The notes beneath the pieces were generated by a model that did no database searches, had not been told where the DNA came from, and saw only the letters and a program-made list of their open reading frames with translations. A stretch of 47,740 nt of DNA, taken from assembly GCA_937967425.1 (NCBI GenBank), contig CALBST010000356.1:1-47740 (forward strand). The letters are read 5' to 3'. Shown here piece by piece: positions 7,143 through 17,396 of the stretch (positions within the stretch are counted from its first letter, which is position 1; every line of letters begins with the position of its first letter). Source of the stretch: an uncultured Caulobacteraceae bacterium (GTDB lineage Bacteria > Pseudomonadota > Alphaproteobacteria > Caulobacterales > TH1-2). A program made the translations under genes and the position numbers.

Positions 7143-8228
7143 TTACGCGGCTTGCGCGGCGCCCTTGCGCACTTTGAAGAAGCGCATGGCGCGTTGGGCG
7201 GCTTCGACGGGCACGTTGTTATACATGCGCCCGAACTCTTCGGCGCGCTGCATGGCTTCGTCGCCGCCGCACGAGAGCACGGCGATCGTGACAAACAGCG
7301 GACGCTCGATGCCAGCGGCGCGGCAGATCATGGCGAGGCCATCGATGTCGCGGCGTGCGATGAGATCGGCGACCGTCTCGGGTTCGAGGTTGGTGATCTC
7401 GGCGAGGCCATAGAGGAAGTGCGTTTGCTTGGCTTCGCGATAGAGCGAGACCAGCAGGCGCGCATTCAGTTCGCCGCTATTCTTCTTCGCGTTGATGAAC
7501 GCCATGGCGTTCTTGGCTTCCGCGCTCATGTCGCCAACGTTATGGCTCATGCGCGCGCGCGCCTTGGCGAGGGCGGCATCGAGTGTGGCGGGATCAACCG
7601 AGGCGTTGCGCTTCATAATCTGATCGCGCAGCGTATTCTCGACGACGAAGTACATCTCGTTGAGCAGATCGAGCGGCAGGTCGCTGCGCTTGACGACGCC
7701 TTCGTGCAGCATCGTGTTGTTGCGGGCACGGTCGACGGCGGTTTCCATGCTGGCGCGGGAGAGTTTGGCGCCGTCATTGCGGATCAAGTGATCGAGCGCG
7801 GTGTCGTCGCCGAATTTCACGATCGCGTCGGAGACGTTCTCTGAGACTTCGGGGCGTTGGGCGACGGCGGCGATGTGCTGCTGGCTTTGATAGTTTACGA
7901 TCTGCAGCAGCGTCTGCTCGTCGAGCGCGCGGCTGCGCTTCAGCACGGGGCCGGCAATCTCGAACGAATGGTTCGCAAGATCGCGCATCAGGCCGACAGG
8001 GGCGTCCTGGGCGTCGGCGAACACTTCCGAGAGTTCCGCCAGGACGGAATCCTGCATTTCCGCCGCAACCAGCTTCAACACGTCGTCGAACAGGGCGCTC
8101 TCGCGCGCGGTGCGCGTATGGGACGTTTCAAAGAAGAGATCGGTTACTTCCCGCAACAATTCGCGGCGCTGGCCGCTATCGGTCGTGCGCGCCAGATCGA
8201 TAAGCTTCGCAAACCGCGCGTTAGACAT
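7143..8228 (-). CDS. DUF2336 domain protein
   Basis: 361 residues, entirely helical, starting MSNARFAKLIDLARTTDSGQ. It matches the alphaproteobacterial DUF2336 family, which consists of HEAT-like helical repeats; typical segments are FFETSHTRTARESALFDDVL, APVGLMRDLANHSFEIAGPV, and LFVTIAVLSCGG near the end. There is no signal peptide or membrane segment. No biochemical role is established that I know of. GGAGATC lies about nine bases before the ATG. The upstream 66-base gap holds an AT-rich stretch that is a likely promoter. Confidence 0.85.
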   Translation of the reverse strand: MSNARFAKLIDLARTTDSGQRRELLREVTDLFFETSHTRTARESALFDDVLKLVAAEMQDSVLAELSEVFADAQDAPVGLMRDLANHSFEIAGPVLKRSRALDEQTLLQIVNYQSQQHIAAVAQRPEVSENVSDAIVKFGDDTALDHLIRNDGAKLSRASMETAVDRARNNTMLHEGVVKRSDLPLDLLNEMYFVVENTLRDQIMKRNASVDPATLDAALAKARARMSHNVGDMSAEAKNAMAFINAKKNSGELNARLLVSLYREAKQTHFLYGLAEITNLEPETVADLIARRDIDGLAMICRAAGIERPLFVTIAVLSCGGDEAMQRAEEFGRMYNNVPVEAAQRAMRFFKVRKGAAQAA

Positions 8229-8259
8229 GGCGGGTTGATCTCCTGAAGAGCCCGAAAAT

Positions 8260-8285
8260 TAAGATGCGGTCGTAAATAAATCTTA
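8260..8285. repeat. TAAGAT-N14-ATCTTA inverted repeat upstream of the DUF2336 gene
   Basis: Six-base arms (8260-8265 and 8280-8285) flank an AT-rich 14-base spacer 32 bases upstream of the DUF2336 ATG and just after the stop of the PAN-domain gene. It may be an operator in the DUF2336 promoter. The spacing is long for a stable RNA hairpin. Confidence 0.3.
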
Positions 8286-8294
8286 CCCGTGACT

Positions 8295-8729
8295 TCAGTT
8301 TCCGATCGGCGCCCGCGCGGTTTCTTCAGTCAGCGGGCCGCCGAGCAGCGCCATTGAGATGTCGTCTTCCGGCGTGGGCTCCGCCGCAAACAGTTCAGGT
8401 TCGAGTTCGGTTGTGTCCCGCAATGCCGTAATGGGCTGCGGCGCGGCGCGCGCGCGCAGAGCTGCCGGCGCCCGCGTGCTAATGCCTGAGAAAGCGCCGT
8501 CTTGCGGGGTTGCCGGCGGCACTACGGCTTTGAGTTCGCAGGCATTGCCATGGAAGCTCCAAGCCATGCAGAGGGTGTCGTCAGCGCACAGGCGCTCACA
8601 GGCGGCGGCGGTTTCGGACTCGATGGTGGCGAATGTTGCGCCGGGGCGGGCGGTGTTGGCTTCGCTGAGCGCCCACGCGGCGCCGACTTGAGCGATCAGG
8701 ACGATTGCGAGTGCGGCGAGGTTACGCAT
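8295..8729 (-). CDS. Exported PAN/Apple-domain protein
   Basis: 144 residues from MRNLAALAIVLIAQVGAAWA, a signal peptide. The mature N-terminus is a short PAN/Apple domain: four cysteines in AACERLCADDTLCMAWSFHG followed by NACELK, the pattern of these disulfide-bonded adhesion or ligand-binding modules. The C-terminal third is low-complexity and acidic (ELEPELFAAEPTPEDD). The ligand is unknown. The ATG at 8729 was chosen because it begins the signal peptide; a longer frame to 8804 overlaps the Uup gene. It lies 37 bases downstream of the ABC-F gene on the same strand. Confidence 0.78.
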   Translation of the reverse strand: MRNLAALAIVLIAQVGAAWALSEANTARPGATFATIESETAAACERLCADDTLCMAWSFHGNACELKAVVPPATPQDGAFSGISTRAPAALRARAAPQPITALRDTTELEPELFAAEPTPEDDISMALLGGPLTEETARAPIGN

Positions 8730-8766
8730 GTGCGCGAACCTGTGCGCGATTTGGTTAACAACAGAT

Positions 8767-10581
<1,815 letters not shown>

Positions 10582-12603
10582 TCAGTTGAAAATGTCGCTG
10601 AGGTCCGGAAAGCCGCCGTCGTCGTCATCGCCGCCGCCGAAGGCGTTGGCGAGTTCGTCGAAGAAGCTCGCCATCTCGACTTGCGCCGGCGTGTAGGCGG
10701 GCTGTTCGATCCCCGGCAGCGGATGGTTTTCGACGCCCTCGTGCGCGACGCGCATCGTGTCGGCCCAGATTTGCGCCGGCAACGTGCCGCCGGTGGTGCG
10801 GCCCATCGAGGTGAAGTCGTCGTGACCGACCCAAACGCCTGCGGTGAAATCGCGGCTGTAGCCGACGAACCAAGCGTCGCGCCAATCGGAGCTGGTGCCG
10901 GTCTTGCCGGCGATATCGCGATCGCCGATGCGTGCGCCTGTGCCGGTGCCGCGGAGGACCACCGCGCCCATCATGCTGGTCATGCGTTCGGCGACGTCTT
11001 GATCGAGAACGCGGGTGGGGTTGTACGGCGGGCGCACATAGATTTCTTGGCCGGCAGAATTGGTGATGCGCTGCACGATGTGCGGATCGACGCGCATGCC
11101 GTCGTCCATGTAGGTCGCGAACGCGGTCGTCATATCCCACAGCGTCGTCTCGATTGAGCCGAGCGCGATCGACGGCGGCACGAAGGCATTGCGGGGCGGC
11201 ATGTTGGAGATGCCGAGCCGGCGGGCGACATCAGCGACGCGCGCCGGTCCGACCTGATTGGCGACGTCGGCCGCGACGGTGTTGATCGAAAGTGCGAAGG
11301 CGGTGCGCAGCGTCACCGCGCCGCGATAGCCCTCATCATAGTTCCGCGGACGCCAGCCATCGATGACGATGGGTTCGTCGTAGCGCACGTCTTCGGTGTC
11401 GAAGCCTGCTTCAAGCGCCGCCGTATAGACGAAGGTCTTGAACGTCGAGCCGGGCTGACGGCGCGCCTGGGTGACGCGATTGAACTTTGAGGTGTTGTAG
11501 TCGGTGCCGCCGACCAGTCCGCGCACGCCGCCGTCGCGGTCGAGTGCAAGATAGGCGGCTTGCAGCGGGCGGCGCCCGAAGGCGCGGTTGCCGAGGCGGC
11601 GGCGGATGGAGTCTGCGGCGGCTTGCTGCACTTCGCGATCGATCGTCATGTGAATGACGAGGTCCGGCGTTTCGCGGCCGACCACGGCGCGCGCCTGCTC
11701 AACCGCCAGATCGAAGGCGTAGCCCATGGCGCGCTCTACATTGGGGCGCTCGACGACGCGGATGCGTTGGGCGATGGCTTCGTCGCGTTGTTCTGGCGTG
11801 ATGAAGCCCGCCTCGACCATTGCGGCGAGCACGACGTGCTGGCGTGCGGTGGCGCGCTCCAGGCTTTCAGTCGGGGCCGAGCGTGACGGCGCTTTCGGCA
11901 GGCCTGCCAACATCGCGGCTTCGGCGAGCGTGAGTTCAGTCGCCGGTTTACCGAAGAAGCGTCGCGCGGCGGCGTCGACGCCGTACGCCTGGTCGCCGAG
12001 ATAAACGCGGTTGAGATAGAGTTCGAGGATTTCGTCCTTCGTCAGGCGCCGTTCGATGCGCGACGCCAGCACCATTTCGCGCAGCTTGCGGTTCACAGTC
12101 TGGCGCGGCGTAAGGAAGAGATTGCGCGCGAGTTGTTGCGTCAGCGTCGAGCCGCCCTGCACGGTCTCGCCGGCGCGCAGGTTCGCCAGGAGCGCGCGCA
12201 GCACCGCCATGCGATCAACGCCCTCGTGCTCATAGAAACGCCGGTCCTCGATCGCGAGGAAGGCTTGCGGCACGTAGTCCGGCACCTCGCTCAGCCGGAC
12301 GCGGTTGGCGTAATACGGCCCGCGAACGCCGAGGATTTCGCCGTCGCGATCCACGAACATGACCGATTCTTGCCGGTTCAGGCTCCAGAGTGCGTCGGCG
12401 TCGGGCACACGCGGCAGGCCCCAATAAATCCAGAGCCAAAGCGACACGACGCAGACCAGCACCAAGCCGGCCACGATGCTCGCGGCTTTGCGCCAAGTGA
12501 AGCGTTGGCCCAACATCTGATTGAGCTGCGCCTGTGCGGCGGCGGCGCGCATCTTCGCCCAGTCGATGCGGCTGCGAAAATCGGGCCGGTTATTGTCGGA
12601 CAA
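10582..12603 (-). CDS. Class A penicillin-binding protein (PBP1A type)
   Basis: 673 residues from a TTG start. It is a bifunctional peptidoglycan synthase anchored in the inner membrane by a helix at about 41-62. The glycosyltransferase 51 domain shows AIEDRRFYEHEGVD (catalytic Glu near 120) and GGSTLTQQLARNLF. The transpeptidase domain has SxxK in QPGSTFKTF (Ser near 386), SIN in ALSINTVAADVAN, and KTGTS near 567. The C-terminus is acidic (GGGDDDDGG). Start: the frame is open to a GTG at 12687, but TTG at 12603 (LSDNNRPDF) has CGGAG six bases upstream, so I prefer it. It is divergent from the GTA cluster. Confidence 0.93.
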   Translation of the reverse strand: MSDNNRPDFRSRIDWAKMRAAAAQAQLNQMLGQRFTWRKAASIVAGLVLVCVVSLWLWIYWGLPRVPDADALWSLNRQESVMFVDRDGEILGVRGPYYANRVRLSEVPDYVPQAFLAIEDRRFYEHEGVDRMAVLRALLANLRAGETVQGGSTLTQQLARNLFLTPRQTVNRKLREMVLASRIERRLTKDEILELYLNRVYLGDQAYGVDAAARRFFGKPATELTLAEAAMLAGLPKAPSRSAPTESLERATARQHVVLAAMVEAGFITPEQRDEAIAQRIRVVERPNVERAMGYAFDLAVEQARAVVGRETPDLVIHMTIDREVQQAAADSIRRRLGNRAFGRRPLQAAYLALDRDGGVRGLVGGTDYNTSKFNRVTQARRQPGSTFKTFVYTAALEAGFDTEDVRYDEPIVIDGWRPRNYDEGYRGAVTLRTAFALSINTVAADVANQVGPARVADVARRLGISNMPPRNAFVPPSIALGSIETTLWDMTTAFATYMDDGMRVDPHIVQRITNSAGQEIYVRPPYNPTRVLDQDVAERMTSMMGAVVLRGTGTGARIGDRDIAGKTGTSSDWRDAWFVGYSRDFTAGVWVGHDDFTSMGRTTGGTLPAQIWADTMRVAHEGVENHPLPGIEQPAYTPAQVEMASFFDELANAFGGGDDDDGGFPDLSDIFN

Positions 12604-12809
12604 GGAAAACTCCGGGAGGGGGTGTCCAATAGAGGTATGGCCGAATTCTGGCCAGGGGAAACGGGGATAGGCAGCCTGCGTATCCACGCCCCAGCGACAA
12701 AAAACATCGAAGTATCAAGCTCCGTTGCAAAATCAATCCGACCGCGACGGCGCGGGCGTAGAGTTCCGGCACGGTCGAGAACTGAGGTTTTGAAGAAAGG
12801 AGCCGGGCG
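12604..12809. promoter_or_regulatory. Divergent control region between PBP and GTA cluster
   Basis: This 206-base gap contains no gene. It holds a palindrome TGGCC-N7-GGCCA (12638-12654), a DnaA-box-like GTATCCACG (12680-12688, seven of nine matches to TTATCCACA), and an unusually AT-rich stretch (12699-12737) with two IHF-type half sites, TATCAA (12713-12718) and AATCAA (12731-12736). A strong AAAGGAG (12796-12802) precedes the g1 GTG at 12810. The GafY-like DnaA-domain protein is the obvious candidate ligand, and in Caulobacter IHF helps activate the GTA. No clear -35/-10 pair was found, as expected for an activator-dependent promoter. Confidence 0.45.
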
Positions 12810-13100
12810 GTGACCAACGCAGCAGCGTTTCGCGCTTTCTTGAACGAGGCGCACGCCGCCCTGAATGGCGGTGACGCTCAGGACGCCGAGCGCCGGGCCA
12901 GAGCGGTTTCGGCGCTCGTACGGGCTGAGCGGGACGTGGCCGAGTACCTGTCTGAGTTCCGAGCCACGAGTGAGAATGACGACGAAGAGGCTATGCGCGC
13001 CGAACTCCAACGTAGGCTTGCTGCGTTCGCTGACGCCGACCGCGCGGGCCATGCTCCCGACATGGTTGCCCACACGGCTGCTTCGGGAGTTGCTCGATGA
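12810..13100 (+). CDS. GTA g1, putative small terminase subunit
   Basis: 96 residues from a GTG start with AAAGGAG seven bases upstream. The protein is charged and helical (AERRARAVSALVRAERDVAE) with a predicted coiled coil, consistent with the short TerS of RcGTA, which recruits the large subunit but lacks sequence-specific DNA binding, in line with random packaging. Sequence similarity in this family is low, so the call rests on position as first gene before TerL, length and helical content. It overlaps the start of the next gene by 50 bases. Confidence 0.62.
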   Translation: MTNAAAFRAFLNEAHAALNGGDAQDAERRARAVSALVRAERDVAEYLSEFRATSENDDEEAMRAELQRRLAAFADADRAGHAPDMVAHTAASGVAR

Positions 13101-14298
13101 GTGGAGCTATTGGTGCAACCCGCCGCAATTTGCGCCGGCGGGCGATTGGCGCTGCTGGGTGTTTCTTGGCGGGCGCGGCGCCGGAAAGACCCGCGCCGGG
13201 GCCGAATGGGTCTCCGAGCTTGCCCGCCGTGGGCGTGCAGGCCGCATCGCGCTGATTGGGCCGACGTTTCACGACGTGCGCGAAGTCATGATCGAAGGAC
13301 ATTCCGGCTTGCGGTCGTTGCACCGCGAACGGCCAGTCTACGAGACGAGCCGCAAACGTCTGGTCTGGCGCAATGGCGCGCAGGCGGCGTGCCTTTCGGC
13401 TGAAGATCCGGACGCGCTGCGTGGCCCGCAATTCGACGCCGCCTGGTGTGACGAGCTTTGCTTTTGGTCTTACCCGGAGAAAACGTTGCAGACGCTGGAG
13501 CACGGCCTGCGCCTCGGCGTTCGGCCGCGCATGGTGGTGACGACGACGCCGCGTCCGATCCGCGCGTTGAAGCAGCTGCTGGCCGCGCCTGATACGGCGG
13601 TGACGCGCTCATCGACGTTCGAGAACAGGGAGAACCTTTCTCCGGACTTCATCACCGCGCTCGATCAGCGCTGGTGCGGCACGGTTCGGCATCGTCAGGA
13701 ATTGCTGGGCGAGCTCATTGAAGAGCCGGAAGGCGCGCTTTGGGGCCGCGCCGCACTTGAAGCGGCGCGTCAGCGTGCGGAGGGGCCGTTCGATCGCGTT
13801 GTCGTCGCCGTCGATCCGCCTGCGGGCGTTGGTCCGAACGTGGATGCGTGTGGGATCATCGCCGCTGCCGTGCGCGGGGAAGGATTCGCGCGCGAAGCCG
13901 TTGTGCTTGCCGATGCGAGCCTGCAGGGCGCAGCGCCCCATGTTTGGGCGGCGCGCGCGGCTGAGCTTGCGCGCTCTGTCGGCGCGCATGCGATCGTGGC
14001 TGAGTCAAACAATGGCGGAGAAATGGTGCGCGCCGTGCTGAGGGCCGCCGCGCCGGACTTCTATGTGCGCTTGGTCTGTGCGAGCCATGGCAAACGCGCG
14101 CGGGCCGAGCCGATCGCGGCGCTCTACGCGCAGGGCCGCGTGAAGCACGCGGCGGTGTTTCCTGATCTTGAAGATCAGATGTGCGCATTTGGCGCTGAAG
14201 GCTACGGCGAAAGCCCGGACCGCCTCGACGCGCTCGTGTGGGCGCTGACGGATTTGTTGCTCGGCGGCGCGATGTCGCCGCGCGTGCGGATACTCTGA
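13051..14298 (+). CDS. GTA g2, terminase large subunit
   Basis: 415 residues. This DNA-packaging motor has an ATPase half with Walker A GGRGAGKT (40-47), Walker B and catalytic Glu in AAWCDE (130-135) and coupling motif VVTTTPRP, and a nuclease half starting VVVAVDPPAG (Asp255) with a late acidic motif ESPDRLDA. It pumps about a headful of host DNA into the prohead. The start at MLPTWLPTRLLRELLDEW fits GTA homologues, which begin just before the APAGDWRCWVFLGG segment. It lies inside the end of g1 and has no good Shine-Dalgarno, suggesting coupling. An in-frame ATG at 12976 is an alternative. Confidence 0.92.
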   Translation: MLPTWLPTRLLRELLDEWSYWCNPPQFAPAGDWRCWVFLGGRGAGKTRAGAEWVSELARRGRAGRIALIGPTFHDVREVMIEGHSGLRSLHRERPVYETSRKRLVWRNGAQAACLSAEDPDALRGPQFDAAWCDELCFWSYPEKTLQTLEHGLRLGVRPRMVVTTTPRPIRALKQLLAAPDTAVTRSSTFENRENLSPDFITALDQRWCGTVRHRQELLGELIEEPEGALWGRAALEAARQRAEGPFDRVVVAVDPPAGVGPNVDACGIIAAAVRGEGFAREAVVLADASLQGAAPHVWAARAAELARSVGAHAIVAESNNGGEMVRAVLRAAAPDFYVRLVCASHGKRARAEPIAALYAQGRVKHAAVFPDLEDQMCAFGAEGYGESPDRLDALVWALTDLLLGGAMSPRVRIL

Positions 14299-14307
14299 CG
14301 AAAGAAC

Positions 14308-15462
14308 GTGATGCTCGATTGGTTGAGAAACCTCCGCGGCCGCGCCGTGGAGCGAAAACTGCTGGCTTGGCACGCGCCGGGCCGTCCCGCCTGGCCGATG
14401 CGCGACCCTGCTGCGTTCGCGCGCGAGGGTTATGGCCGCAATGCGATCGCGTATCGCTGCGTGCGGCTGATCGCGGAGGCCGCCGCCAGCGCGCCGCTCA
14501 AGGTTGGGCCGAGCGATCATCCGCTCGCGCGCTTGCTGGCGCGGCCCAATCCGGAGCAAACCGGCGTTGAGCTGCTGGAGGCGTTTTACGGCCACCTGCA
14601 AGTCGCGGGGAACGCGTATCTCGAAGCCGCAAGTCTCGGCGACGATGCGCCGTCCGAACTTTATGTGCTGCGCCCCGATCGGATGAGCGTGGTCCCCGGC
14701 GCCGATGGCTGGCCCATCGGCTGGGAGCACCGCGTCGGCGCCAACGTGCGCAGCTTTGCGCGCGATCCGCTGAGTAACGAGGCGCCGATTCTGCACCTCA
14801 AGCTCTTCAACCCGGCGGATGATTGGTACGGCCTATCGCCGATGGAGGCCGCGGCCTTCTCCATCGACATTCACAACGCCGGCGGCGCCTGGAACAAGGC
14901 GCTCATCGACAACGCGGCGCGCCCGAGCGGGGCGCTCATCTTTACGGGCGCCGGCGGCGCTGATCGTCTGAGCGAAGAGCAATTCCAGCGGCTGAAGACC
15001 GAATTGGAAGACATGCATGTCGGCGCCGCCAATGCGGGCCGGCCGATGCTGCTCGAAGGCGGGCTCGAATGGCGGCCGATGTCGCTCTCGCCATCCGATA
15101 TGGATTTCACGGGCGCCCGTCATTCGGCTGCGCGCGATATTGCGCTGGCGTTTGGCGTGCCGCCGATGCTGCTCGGCATCCCGGGCGACAACACCTATTC
15201 GAACTATCGCGAAGCCAATCTCGCCTTTTGGCGTCAAACCGCTCTGCCGCTCGCGCAAAAGGCGGCGCGCGCCATCGAGGCGTGGATTGGCGACCGCTGG
15301 CCGGAAGCAGGTCCGGCTGCAGTCAGCGTCGACATTGAGAACGTTCCTGCGCTCACCATTGAACGCGAAGCGCTTTGGGCGCGCATCGGCGCTGCGGATT
15401 TTTTGAGTGAGGATGAGAAGCGCCGCATGGCTGGAATCGAAGAACCGGAGCGCGCGCGATGA
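14308..15462 (+). CDS. GTA g3, HK97-type portal protein
   Basis: 384 residues if the GTG at 14308 is used, or 383 from the adjacent ATG at 14311 (MLDWLRNLRG). The portal is the dodecameric ring at the capsid vertex through which DNA enters and leaves. Family features are GRNAIAYRCVRLIAEAAASA near the N-terminus, HPLARLLARPNPEQTG, the YVLRPDRMSVVPG strand, and the C-terminal PPMLLGIPGDNTYSNYREAN motif typical of HK97 portals. It follows TerL by nine bases, and its end overlaps g3.5. Confidence 0.93.
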   Translation: MMLDWLRNLRGRAVERKLLAWHAPGRPAWPMRDPAAFAREGYGRNAIAYRCVRLIAEAAASAPLKVGPSDHPLARLLARPNPEQTGVELLEAFYGHLQVAGNAYLEAASLGDDAPSELYVLRPDRMSVVPGADGWPIGWEHRVGANVRSFARDPLSNEAPILHLKLFNPADDWYGLSPMEAAAFSIDIHNAGGAWNKALIDNAARPSGALIFTGAGGADRLSEEQFQRLKTELEDMHVGAANAGRPMLLEGGLEWRPMSLSPSDMDFTGARHSAARDIALAFGVPPMLLGIPGDNTYSNYREANLAFWRQTALPLAQKAARAIEAWIGDRWPEAGPAAVSVDIENVPALTIEREALWARIGAADFLSEDEKRRMAGIEEPERAR

Positions 15463-15680
15463 AGATCGACCCGCGTATTACCCTTGCGCTGATCCTGGCG
15501 CTTTTTCTCGAAACAGCTGGTGGCTTGATCTGGGCGGGACGCGCCGCGGCGCGCCTGGAAGAGGTGGAGCGCGCCGTAGCTACTCAGCCTGAAGTGGCGG
15601 AGCGCTTGGCGCGGCTTGAAGAACAGGTGGCGGAAGCGCGCCGCTCGCTCGCGCGCATCGAGCGGCGGCTCGACGAATGA
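15459..15680 (+). CDS. GTA g3.5-like small protein
   Basis: 73 residues. One hydrophobic segment (about 7-30, ITLALILALFLETAGGLIWA) is followed by a heptad-rich coiled coil (EVAERLARLEEQVAEARRSL). The position between portal and protease matches the small g3.5 of RcGTA, whose role is not clear to me. It overlaps both neighbours by four bases, so translation is coupled. Confidence 0.65.
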   Translation: MKIDPRITLALILALFLETAGGLIWAGRAAARLEEVERAVATQPEVAERLARLEEQVAEARRSLARIERRLDE

Positions 15681-16171
15681 TTGTCGAAGGTTATGCGGCG
15701 TTGTTCGGCGTTCCTGATCAGATGCGCGATGTTGTGCGCGCAGGCGCGTTCGCCGCGAGCCTCAGACGCGGCGGAGGCAAGCTGCCCATGCTGGTTGAGC
15801 ATGAGGCTCGCCTGATCGCGGGCGAATGGTGCGAAGCTCACGAAGATAGCCGTGGCCTCTTCCTGCGCGGCGAGATCCGCGCCGATCAGCCCGGCGCCGC
15901 GCGCGCAAAGCGGATGATCGCGCGCGGGGGCGATGGGCTTTCGATCGGCTTCGTTCCGGTCGTGCAGCACCGAACCGCCGCCGGCCGCGTGTTGAGTGAG
16001 ATCGAACTTCTGGAAGTGTCGATCGTGACGCATCCGATGCAGCCGCTTGCGCGCCTGACGGCGCGCGCGGTTCCGAATGGTGTGCGGCCGGACGCAAAGC
16101 CGGACGCCACTTTTGCCGGCCGCACACAGGCGCGGCTCACTCTTGCGCGAGAGTTCATCCGCGCTGCTTAA
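15677..16171 (+). CDS. GTA g4, HK97-family prohead protease
   Basis: 164 residues, beginning IVEGYAALFGVPDQMRDVV as in the U35/HK97 protease family. The serine protease residues are H42 in MLVEHEARL and S89 in GDGLSIGF, with acidic residues in the following SEIELLEVSIVT strand. It trims the N-terminal part of the capsid protein during head maturation. It overlaps g3.5 by four bases and lies ten bases before the capsid gene. Confidence 0.93.
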   Translation: MIVEGYAALFGVPDQMRDVVRAGAFAASLRRGGGKLPMLVEHEARLIAGEWCEAHEDSRGLFLRGEIRADQPGAARAKRMIARGGDGLSIGFVPVVQHRTAAGRVLSEIELLEVSIVTHPMQPLARLTARAVPNGVRPDAKPDATFAGRTQARLTLAREFIRAA

Positions 16172-16181
16172 GGAGAGACTA

Positions 16182-17396
16182 GTGAGAAAAGAGACCAAGG
16201 CTGCGCCTCCCGGCGCGGCGGACGTGCTCATGCGCGCGTTCGAGGACTTCAAGGCCGCCAACGATGCGCGCCTTGCCGCCATCGAACGCAGCCGCAGCGA
16301 TGTGTTGTTGGAAGAGAAGGTCGACCGCATCGATCGTGCTTTGGCCGAACAGAAATCGCTGATCGAACGTGCAGCGCTCGCTGGCCGCCGGCCGGGGCTT
16401 GCCGCCGATCCGGCGCTGAGCGAGCACAAATCGGCATGGCACGCCTATATGCGCCGCGGCGATATCTCGGCTCTGACCCAGTTCGAAGCGAAGGCGCTCT
16501 CGGTCGTTGGCGATCCGACGCCGGGCGGCGCCGATGGCGGCTATGTCGCGCCGCCTGAGCTTGACCGCATGATCGAGAGACGCCTGCGGCAAGTCTCGCC
16601 GATGCGTGAGATCGCGACGGTGCGCACGACCGGCGCGAACGTGTTCAAGAAGCCGATCAGCCTGTCGGCGGCCGGCACGGGTTGGGTCGCCGAGACCGGC
16701 GCCCGGACCCAGACCGATACGCCAACCCTCGCGCTGCTCGAATTCCCAACCGCGGAACTCTACGCCAACCTGGCCGCCACCCAGACGCTGCTCGACGACA
16801 GTTTCGTCAATCTTGAAGAGTGGATCGCAAGCGAAGTCGAAGAAGCCTTCGCGGGCCAAGAGCGTGCGGCGTTCGTCAATGGCGACGGCGAAGACAAGCC
16901 GCGCGGCTTCCTCGATTACGACGCCGTTGCCGAGGGCAGTTATGTCTGGGGCAAGATCGGCCACATTCTTACGGGCGCCGATGGCGGCTTTGGCGAGACG
17001 CCGGTCGATAAGCTCATCGATCTCGTCTATGCGCCGAAGACCCAGTTCCGCCAGAACGCGCGCTTCGTCATGAACCGCAAGACGGTGTCGGCGGTGCGCA
17101 AGCTCAAGGATGGCGAGGGCCGCTACATTTGGGAGCCGAACGACGCCGGCGGCTCCACATTGCTCGGCTATCCGGTCACAGAGCTCGAAGATATGCCCGA
17201 AATCGCGGCTGACGCCCGCGCCATCGCGTTCGGTGATTTCGCCCGCGGCTATCTGATCGTCGATCGCGCCGGCGTCCGCGTATTGCGCGATCCGTATTCC
17301 GCCAAGCCTTACGTCTTGTTCTATGTGACCAAGCGCGTCGGCGGCGGGGTGCAGAACTTCGACGCGATCAAGGCGCTGAAGTTCGGCGACAGCTAA
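16182..17396 (+). CDS. GTA g5, HK97-fold major capsid protein
   Basis: 404 residues from GTG at 16182, preceded by AAGGAGAG; RcGTA capsid is about 400. The N-terminal 75 residues are charged and helical (VLLEEKVDRIDRALAEQKSL), the delta/scaffold region removed by the g4 protease. The mature region has GDPTPGGADGGYVAPPELDR, the extended-loop region and the P-domain FRQNARFVMNRKTVSAVRKL, ending in VGGGVQNFDAIKALKFGDS. The frame is open upstream to 16077 inside g4, but the GTG is the only start with a ribosome binding site. Confidence 0.95.
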   Translation: MRKETKAAPPGAADVLMRAFEDFKAANDARLAAIERSRSDVLLEEKVDRIDRALAEQKSLIERAALAGRRPGLAADPALSEHKSAWHAYMRRGDISALTQFEAKALSVVGDPTPGGADGGYVAPPELDRMIERRLRQVSPMREIATVRTTGANVFKKPISLSAAGTGWVAETGARTQTDTPTLALLEFPTAELYANLAATQTLLDDSFVNLEEWIASEVEEAFAGQERAAFVNGDGEDKPRGFLDYDAVAEGSYVWGKIGHILTGADGGFGETPVDKLIDLVYAPKTQFRQNARFVMNRKTVSAVRKLKDGEGRYIWEPNDAGGSTLLGYPVTELEDMPEIAADARAIAFGDFARGYLIVDRAGVRVLRDPYSAKPYVLFYVTKRVGGGVQNFDAIKALKFGDS

